A stretch of 9,985 nucleotides of DNA, taken from the NCBI GenBank assembly GCA_007128345.1, contig SKXS01000130.1:1-9985 (forward strand). Reading direction: 5' to 3'. A model generated the notes under the pieces. It saw only the letters and a program-made list of their open reading frames with translations, searched no databases and had not been told where the DNA came from. Of this stretch, positions 5,022-9,985 are shown in pieces (the stretch's first letter is position 1; each line of letters starts with the position of its first letter). Source of the stretch: Spirochaetia bacterium (GTDB lineage: Bacteria; Spirochaetota; Spirochaetia; PWKH01). A program made the translations under genes and the position numbers.

Positions 5022-6338
5022 ATGAGAATCCCCGTACAAGTGTATGCTGAACCTGACATGACAGATATAGAACACATCATCAAACGGCCCGATCAGCATG
5101 ACAGTGAAATCCGTGAACAGGTGCGCGGCATCCTTGACCAGGTGAGATTAAAAGGAGACCAAGCGCTTAAAGAGTTCACCAGGATCTTCGACCGAGTAGA
5201 GATTGATCGCATACTGCTCACTGATAAGGAGGTGGCAGCTGCTGCCAGTAAAGTCGCGCCTGAATTGAAGACTGCAATGGAGCAAGCCCGGGCAAACATA
5301 TACGCATTTCATGCAGCCCAGGGAAAGAGTGAAGTATCTGTTGAGACCCAGAAAGGAGTCCGCTGCTGGAGAAGAGTTCAGCCGATTGAACGTGTGGGGA
5401 TCTATGTGCCCGGAGGGGTTGCGCCGCTGTTCTCTTCTGTGTTCATGCTGGCAATCCCGGCTCAGATAGCTGGATGCAGTGAAATAGTGCTTGCCTCACC
5501 GCCGAATAAAACCGGTGACATTTACCCCGCAACGGTATATGCAGCGCAGTTATGCGGAGTTACCAAGATAATCCGAGCGGGCGGAGCCCAAGCAATAGCA
5601 GCTATGGCCTACGGAACAACCTCCGTCCCCAAAGTTGATAAAATTCTCGGTCCGGGGAACCGCTATACTACTGCTGCCAAACAAATGGTGGCAGGTGAGT
5701 ACACCGCAGTGGACATACCTGCAGGACCATCAGAAGTCATGATCCTTGCTGACAGTTCCTCCGTCCCTGAAGTAATAGCAGCTGATATGCTGAGCCAAGC
5801 TGAACATGGGAACGACAGCCAGGCCATAGCTGTCGTTCCTGATAAGAAAATGGCTGATCAGGTAATATCCGAACTGCTTGATCAGCTGGAGAAACTGCCC
5901 CGGAAAGAGTTTGCCCTGGCATCCCTGGCAAACAGTATGATTGTGTGTACTGAAGATCGGGAGAAGATCCTCAATTTGGTGAACGGGTATGCCCCCGAAC
6001 ATCTGATAATCCTCAGGCAGGATGCTGATCAGTGGGAGACATGCATCAAGCATGCCGGATCTGTGTTCATGGGACCATGGACACCCGAATCTGCTGGAGA
6101 TTATGCGTCCGGGACAAACCATACGCTGCCTACGGGAGGATGGGCGAGGGCTTACAGCGGCATCAGTGTGGAAAGTTTTCAGAAACATATTACATTCCAG
6201 AGGATTGAACCGGCAGGTCTCCGAAATCTTGGACCGGTGGTAGAAATCCTTGCTTCGGAAGAGGGACTTGAAGGACACCGCAATGCCGTCACAGTAAGGC
6301 TGAACCGTTTACATGGAGAAAAAGGAGGCACAGTATGA
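5022..6338 (+). CDS. hisD: Histidinol dehydrogenase
   Basis: HisD oxidises histidinol to histidine in two NAD-dependent steps and uses zinc. The 438-residue protein matches the usual length (434 in E. coli). Counting from ATG 5022, the zinc ligands fall at Q259 and H262 (SQAEHG), D360 (SAGDYASG) and H419 (LEGHRNAV). The catalytic pair is E326-H327 (GYAPEHLII). H367 in SGTNHTLPT is also conserved. These positions coincide with E. coli numbering. Other family blocks are GIYVPGGVAPL (126-136), AGGAQAIAAMAYGT (186-199) and DIPAGPSEVMILAD (231-244). The stop overlaps the hisC start as ATGA (6335-6338), indicating translational coupling. Confidence 0.98.
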   Translation: MRIPVQVYAEPDMTDIEHIIKRPDQHDSEIREQVRGILDQVRLKGDQALKEFTRIFDRVEIDRILLTDKEVAAAASKVAPELKTAMEQARANIYAFHAAQGKSEVSVETQKGVRCWRRVQPIERVGIYVPGGVAPLFSSVFMLAIPAQIAGCSEIVLASPPNKTGDIYPATVYAAQLCGVTKIIRAGGAQAIAAMAYGTTSVPKVDKILGPGNRYTTAAKQMVAGEYTAVDIPAGPSEVMILADSSSVPEVIAADMLSQAEHGNDSQAIAVVPDKKMADQVISELLDQLEKLPRKEFALASLANSMIVCTEDREKILNLVNGYAPEHLIILRQDADQWETCIKHAGSVFMGPWTPESAGDYASGTNHTLPTGGWARAYSGISVESFQKHITFQRIEPAGLRNLGPVVEILASEEGLEGHRNAVTVRLNRLHGEKGGTV

Positions 6339-7420
6339 TTCAAGATTCAGGAATAGCATCCTTGCTGAGGAAAAATATACGGCTCCTGAAACCGTATGCT
6401 TCCGCCAGAAACGAGTATTCCGGAGATGCACGTATATTCTTGGATGCAAATGAAAACTACCGGGGATTTACCTCCCATCAAGTAAACCGGTATCCTGATC
6501 CTCTGCAGAGAGAATTAAAAGAAAAACTTGCAGCCCTCAGGGGATGTACTCCTCATCAGATATTCCTCGGTAACGGGAGCGATGAGGCGATCGATCTCAT
6601 AATCCGGGCATTTGCTGAGCCTGGATCCGATAAAGCAGTTATCATGCCGCCTACCTACGGTGTGTATCAGGTGTTTGCTGACCTCAATGATATCGAGACT
6701 ATACGGATGCCCTTGCAGGAAGATTTTTCACTTGACCTGGAAGGACTTTCCATACTCTTTGAGCACCGGGATTTTGCCGGAGACCTGAAGCTGCTGTTTG
6801 TCTGCAGCCCCAACAATCCCACGGGAAATGCATTTCCTCATGGGGATATACTTAGGCTGGTCAACAGCTTTCCTGGCATCGTAGTCATAGATGAAGCATA
6901 TCAGGATTTTCATGACGGTCCATCCAATCTGAGTCTCATTGAAAAATATTCAAATGTGATAGTACTGCAGACCTTCTCAAAAGCCTGGGGAATGGCAGGC
7001 GCCCGTGTGGGTATGGCATACGGGAGTCCTGAAATTATCCGGGTGCTCAATACGATTAAGTATCCCTACAATGTAAGTGTTCTGTCGCAGCAGGCCGCTT
7101 TGGAGGCGTTGGATCATGCAGAAGAAGTTGTCCGGGAAATTGATGTAATAAGAGAGGCACGGGAGAAGCTTTCCCGATCGTTAGCTGAACTGCCGTACGT
7201 AGAAAAGGTATACCCTTCGGAAGCGAATTTTCTGCTGGTTAAAACTATACATGCTGCAGGGCTCTGCTCATCCTTGAAGCAGCAGGGGATTATCATAAGG
7301 AACAGGGAACACGAATACAGGTGCAGCGGCTGCGTACGAATTACCGTAGGATCTTCTGAAGAAAACAGGATGCTTTTGGATGCATTACAGAGCATAACCC
7401 TTGAAAAGGAGCGTACATAA
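6335..7420 (+). CDS. hisC: Histidinol-phosphate aminotransferase
   Basis: HisC is a PLP enzyme that moves an amino group from glutamate to imidazole acetol phosphate. The 361-residue protein has the fold-type I signature: NRYPDP (51-56), LGNGSDEAID (78-87), SPNNPTGN (158-165), DEAYQDF (186-192) and TFSKAWGMAGARVGMAYG (213-230). K216 is the PLP-linking lysine and R224 a phosphate-binding arginine. The C-terminal RITVGS holds the carboxylate-binding arginine. AAAGGAGG (6321-6328) lies 6 nt before the ATG. The gene overlaps hisD by 4 nt and shares one base with hisB (TAATG). The wording of the motifs (LQTFSKAWG, KYPYNVS) recalls Bacteroidetes HisC, from memory. Confidence 0.97.
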   Translation: MIQDSGIASLLRKNIRLLKPYASARNEYSGDARIFLDANENYRGFTSHQVNRYPDPLQRELKEKLAALRGCTPHQIFLGNGSDEAIDLIIRAFAEPGSDKAVIMPPTYGVYQVFADLNDIETIRMPLQEDFSLDLEGLSILFEHRDFAGDLKLLFVCSPNNPTGNAFPHGDILRLVNSFPGIVVIDEAYQDFHDGPSNLSLIEKYSNVIVLQTFSKAWGMAGARVGMAYGSPEIIRVLNTIKYPYNVSVLSQQAALEALDHAEEVVREIDVIREAREKLSRSLAELPYVEKVYPSEANFLLVKTIHAAGLCSSLKQQGIIIRNREHEYRCSGCVRITVGSSEENRMLLDALQSITLEKERT

Positions 7421-8565
7421 TGGTGTCTAAAATGCTGCTGATAGAGCGTGATGGTCCCATACTTCGGATAGAGCGGGAAAAATGCACCGACAGTCTCTTT
7501 GAGCTCTTCACGTTCTCACCTGGAGTTATCAGCGCTCTCGGGATACTTGCACGCCAGGATATATTTCAGTTGGTGATGCTCACATGCTCTGGAGAGCAGT
7601 ACATTCCGGCACTCCATGAGCCGCAGGTTCATCTGATACAGGATAAGCTGCTTGAAGTGCTGCAGGGGGAGGGGGTGGTGTTTGATGAGGTGCTTACACA
7701 TAGCAGGGCATCAGGAGATGATTCTTCCCAAGAATCATCTGACCTTTCCATATTGGATACGTACCTCAAGGAACCATATGATATGTCCCAGTCGCTTATT
7801 ATCGGCTCTGAAAAGTGTCATGAACTGGCAAAAAGCCTTGGATGCAGACTGCTGTGGTTTACACATTCAGAAACGGTACAGGCAATGGATCAGCTTGATG
7901 ATGAGCTCAGACGACTGTGTGTCGCGATCACTGATGATTGGCAGGAAATTACCTCTCTGCTTGCGGGGGAGCACGGTATTAAACCTCCGAGGAAAGCAGA
8001 GATAATACGTAATACCGATGAAACCTCAATCAGGGCTGAAGTGAATATTGACGGAACGGGGCAAGCTGACATCAGTACAGGTATAGGATTTTTTGACCAC
8101 ATGCTCAATCAGGTGGCAAAGCATGGGAAGATCGATCTGCGGCTCAAGGTATCAGGTGATCTGCATGTTGATGAACACCACACCATAGAAGATACAGCAT
8201 TAGTGCTGGGACATGCAGTCCGGGAAGCACTGGGGGATAAGCGGGGTATCAGCCGATACGGATTTTTGCTTCCCATGGATGAGTGCCTGGCTCAGGCAGC
8301 AATTGACTTTTCAGGCAGGCCGGCATGCATATGGGATGCGCAGTTTACTCGTGAATACGTGGGATCTATGCCTACCCAGATGATATTTCATTTCTTCAAG
8401 TCGTTTTCTGATGCAGCGCTCTGCAATCTGGCACTTTCTGTTACCGGAGATAATGATCATCATAAAGCAGAAGCGCTCTTCAAAGCGTTTGCTCGGGCCA
8501 TCCGTATGGCGGTCCGAAGGGATCCTCTTGATACTGACCTCCCTTCAACGAAAGGAGTGCTTTAA
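7420..8565 (+). CDS. hisB: HisB: imidazoleglycerol-phosphate dehydratase with a degenerate HAD phosphatase domain
   Basis: The 381-residue protein is a two-domain HisB like the E. coli enzyme (355 residues). The dehydratase domain (about 193-381) is intact. It has GFFDHMLNQVAKHG (223-236), the metal-binding DEHHTIED (251-258) and GDNDHHKAE (343-351), PMDECLA (285-291), and the C-terminal LPSTKGVL. The N-terminal domain (about 1-190) aligns with the HAD histidinol-phosphate phosphatase (LLIERDGPIL versus LFIDRDGTLI; LVMLTCSG versus LVMITNQD), but key residues are lost. The nucleophilic Asp is E9, and the Thr after DG is P13. The zinc-binding Cys cluster and the motif III Lys are replaced by an acidic, serine-rich stretch (99-108). 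Motif IV GD is GS (129-130). T55 and D11 remain. I infer a working dehydratase and an inactive phosphatase domain. AAAAGGAG (7404-7411) precedes the start. Confidence 0.95.
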   Translation: MVSKMLLIERDGPILRIEREKCTDSLFELFTFSPGVISALGILARQDIFQLVMLTCSGEQYIPALHEPQVHLIQDKLLEVLQGEGVVFDEVLTHSRASGDDSSQESSDLSILDTYLKEPYDMSQSLIIGSEKCHELAKSLGCRLLWFTHSETVQAMDQLDDELRRLCVAITDDWQEITSLLAGEHGIKPPRKAEIIRNTDETSIRAEVNIDGTGQADISTGIGFFDHMLNQVAKHGKIDLRLKVSGDLHVDEHHTIEDTALVLGHAVREALGDKRGISRYGFLLPMDECLAQAAIDFSGRPACIWDAQFTREYVGSMPTQMIFHFFKSFSDAALCNLALSVTGDNDHHKAEALFKAFARAIRMAVRRDPLDTDLPSTKGVL

Positions 8566-8567
8566 GG

Positions 8568-9167
8568 ATGACTAGAGAGAGGATTGCGGTAATCAAGTAT
8601 AATGCAGGTAATATCTGGTCCATGGTCTGCGCGCTCAATCGGCTTGGCATAGAACCTGATGTGACCGATGATCCTCATGCACTTTATGCAGCTGATCGTG
8701 TCATCTTTCCAGGAGTCGGCGAAGCCAGTTCTGCTATGCGGTACCTCAAGCAGCGTGGACTTGATGAGGTGCTGAGAAATCTGGACCAGCCCTTTTTGGG
8801 GGTTTGTCTGGGCATGCAGCTTATGTGCAGATACAGTGAGGAGCAGGATACAGAGTGCCTCGGGATATTTTCTGAAGAGGTAAGGCGTTTTCCGAAAGGG
8901 CATAAAGTGCCGCATATGGGGTGGAATTCTCTTTATGGTATGAATTCCGGTCTGTTCTCTGGTATTCCCGAACAAAGCTGCTTGTATTTTGTACACAGCT
9001 ACTACGTACCTCAAGGAGATGATACCATAGCAGGCTGCCAGTATATAATTCCATTTAGCGCGGCACTGGGGAAGGGCAACCGATTCGGTACGCAGTTCCA
9101 TCCTGAAAAAAGCGGTGATATCGGGGAGAGAATATTAAAGAACTTTTTAACAATGGATTGTGTGTGA
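8568..9167 (+). CDS. hisH: Imidazole glycerol phosphate synthase, glutaminase subunit
   Basis: HisH releases ammonia from glutamine and passes it through a tunnel to HisF. The 199-residue protein is a class I glutamine amidotransferase. The nucleophile is C80 in GVCLGMQLM, and the triad is completed by H178 and E180 in QFHPEKSG. The N-terminal IKYNAGNIWSM and the PGVGEA loop (48-53) are HisH signatures; PGVG forms the oxyanion strand. KVPHMGWN (113-120) is also typical. The start lies 2 nt after the hisB stop, with AAAGGAG at 8551-8557. The full phrasing (NAGNI, CRYSEE, VPHMGWN, YFVHSYYVP) is close to Bacteroidetes versions as I recall them. Confidence 0.97.
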   Translation: MTRERIAVIKYNAGNIWSMVCALNRLGIEPDVTDDPHALYAADRVIFPGVGEASSAMRYLKQRGLDEVLRNLDQPFLGVCLGMQLMCRYSEEQDTECLGIFSEEVRRFPKGHKVPHMGWNSLYGMNSGLFSGIPEQSCLYFVHSYYVPQGDDTIAGCQYIIPFSAALGKGNRFGTQFHPEKSGDIGERILKNFLTMDCV

Positions 9168-9179
9168 GGAGAAACAACA

Positions 9180-9923
9180 TTGGAGATTATACCGGCTATC
9201 GATATTATTGACGGCTCTTGTGTGAGGCTCACCCAGGGAAACTACGGGGAAAAAACGCTCTATCATAAAGATCCGCTGTATGCAGCCAAGCAGTTTGCTG
9301 ATGCCGGACTGAGAAGGCTCCACCTGGTAGATCTGGACGGTGCGCGAACGGGATCTATCGTTAACTATCGGATTCTGGAACGGATAGCTGATCAAACAGA
9401 CTTGGTTATTGATTTTGGCGGCGGTATCAAGCGTGATGAAGATATCCGTATTGCGTTTAATTCTGGTGCGGCCATGGTTACCGGCGGAAGCGTTGCCGTC
9501 AAGGCCCCGGATCTTTTTTTGCGATGGCTGAGCATTTACGGCAGTGATAAGATAATCTTAGGAGCTGACGCCCAAGACAGGCACATATCGGTATCCGGCT
9601 GGACTGAGCAGTCACAGATAGAAATTATTGAGTTTATCGAGCAGTACCTGCGGCGAGGCATTCGAAAGGTGATCAGCACAGATATTGGAAAGGACGGCAT
9701 GATGCAGGGGCCTGCGATAGAGCTTTATCAGGATATTCTGAATCGGGTGCACCGGAAGAAAGAGCACCAGGTGGAACTGATCGCCAGCGGTGGAGTATCA
9801 TCGGAAGGTGATTTGGAAGCTTTAGAAGCTGTTGGCGTTGCAGGGGTGATTATTGGCAAGGCGCTCTATGAAGGAGCGATTTCTTTGGCTGTGCTTTCAG
9901 CCTGGCAACAGAAGCATAGATGA
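9180..9923 (+). CDS. hisA: ProFAR isomerase (HisA), TTG start
   Basis: HisA converts ProFAR to PRFAR by an Amadori rearrangement, supplying the HisF substrate. The 247-residue TIM barrel has catalytic D8 in IPAIDIIDGSCVRL, the second acid D130 in LGADAQDR, and T167 in STDIGKDGM. Phosphate-binding glycines are in DFGGGIK (78-84) and ASGGVSS (202-208). The start is TTG at 9180: the reading MEIIPAID matches the family N-terminus exactly, AGGAG (9167-9171) lies 8 nt upstream, and there is no nearby ATG in frame. It begins 12 nt after the hisH stop. The TTG start may lower its translation relative to its neighbours; that is inference. Confidence 0.96.
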   Translation: MEIIPAIDIIDGSCVRLTQGNYGEKTLYHKDPLYAAKQFADAGLRRLHLVDLDGARTGSIVNYRILERIADQTDLVIDFGGGIKRDEDIRIAFNSGAAMVTGGSVAVKAPDLFLRWLSIYGSDKIILGADAQDRHISVSGWTEQSQIEIIEFIEQYLRRGIRKVISTDIGKDGMMQGPAIELYQDILNRVHRKKEHQVELIASGGVSSEGDLEALEAVGVAGVIIGKALYEGAISLAVLSAWQQKHR

Positions 9924-9941
9924 GTGAAGGAGCAGAAACAT

Positions 9942-9985
9942 ATGCTGACAAAGAGAATTATTCCCTGTCTGGACGTTAAGGAAGG
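9942..9985 (+). CDS. hisF: Imidazole glycerol phosphate synthase, cyclase subunit, 5' end only
   Basis: The last 44 bases encode MLTKRIIPCLDVKE, the classic HisF N-terminus, including the conserved Asp of IPCLDVK that acts in the cyclase active site. AAGGAG (9927-9932) lies 9 nt before the ATG, and 18 nt separate it from the hisA stop. HisF partners HisH. The remaining roughly 240 residues lie beyond the window edge. Confidence 0.96.
   Translation, partial: MLTKRIIPCLDVKE

Noticed and set aside
1..9985. CRISPR array, insertion sequence, phage or defence system
   Set aside because: There are no regularly spaced repeats, transposase or integrase motifs, and the genes are housekeeping and biosynthetic.

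Overview
The window holds the 3' part of a selenocysteine elongation factor gene (selB), a decayed NCS2 nucleobase permease, a periplasmic FKBP-type prolyl isomerase, a small six-helix membrane protein of the DUF308/HdeD type, and then most of a histidine biosynthesis operon: leader peptide, hisG, hisD, hisC, hisB, hisH, hisA and the first codons of hisF. Every gene I accept lies on the + strand. The organism is a bacterium. The exported protein has a Gram-negative style signal sequence ending 'LFAGGQSEE', which resembles spirochaete exported proteins. Together with selB, this makes a free-living spirochaete my best guess, at low to moderate confidence. The His enzymes resemble Bacteroidetes and enteric versions: long-form HisG, HAD-fused HisB, and the gene order GDCBHAF.

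Positions 1-1296 are SelB from translation domain II to the C-terminal winged helices. Positions 1297-1852 carry no credible gene but contain hairpins, a TTGACA box and an intrinsic terminator. Positions 1853-2163 are the remains of a uracil/xanthine permease. The N-terminal and C-terminal ends survive, but the middle (roughly 300 residues) is deleted and there is an in-frame TGA. Positions 2270-3034 encode the FKBP protein, and a perfect 10-bp hairpin follows it. Positions 3318-3893 encode the membrane protein.

The most notable regulatory feature is at 3941-4059. A 19-codon reading frame, MTVDKQDRNTEKHHHTHNT, has four His codons in five. It sits just ahead of a clean intrinsic terminator that ends 26 nt before hisG. 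The His codons can pair with a downstream segment (10 bp), and that segment can instead pair with the 5' arm of the terminator. This is the layout of a classical ribosome-mediated his attenuator.

From 4086 on, the His enzymes are tightly packed, with overlaps or gaps of 60 nt or less. HisG commits PRPP and ATP to the pathway. HisA is the isomerase, and HisH with HisF is the glutamine amidotransferase/cyclase. HisB carries the dehydratase, HisC the transaminase, and HisD the final two oxidations. The histidinol-phosphate phosphatase step is in doubt. HisB has an N-terminal HAD-like domain as in E. coli, but it has lost the nucleophilic Asp (now Glu), the zinc cysteines, the motif III Lys and the motif IV Asp. 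It is probably inactive, so a separate phosphatase would be needed from elsewhere in the genome.
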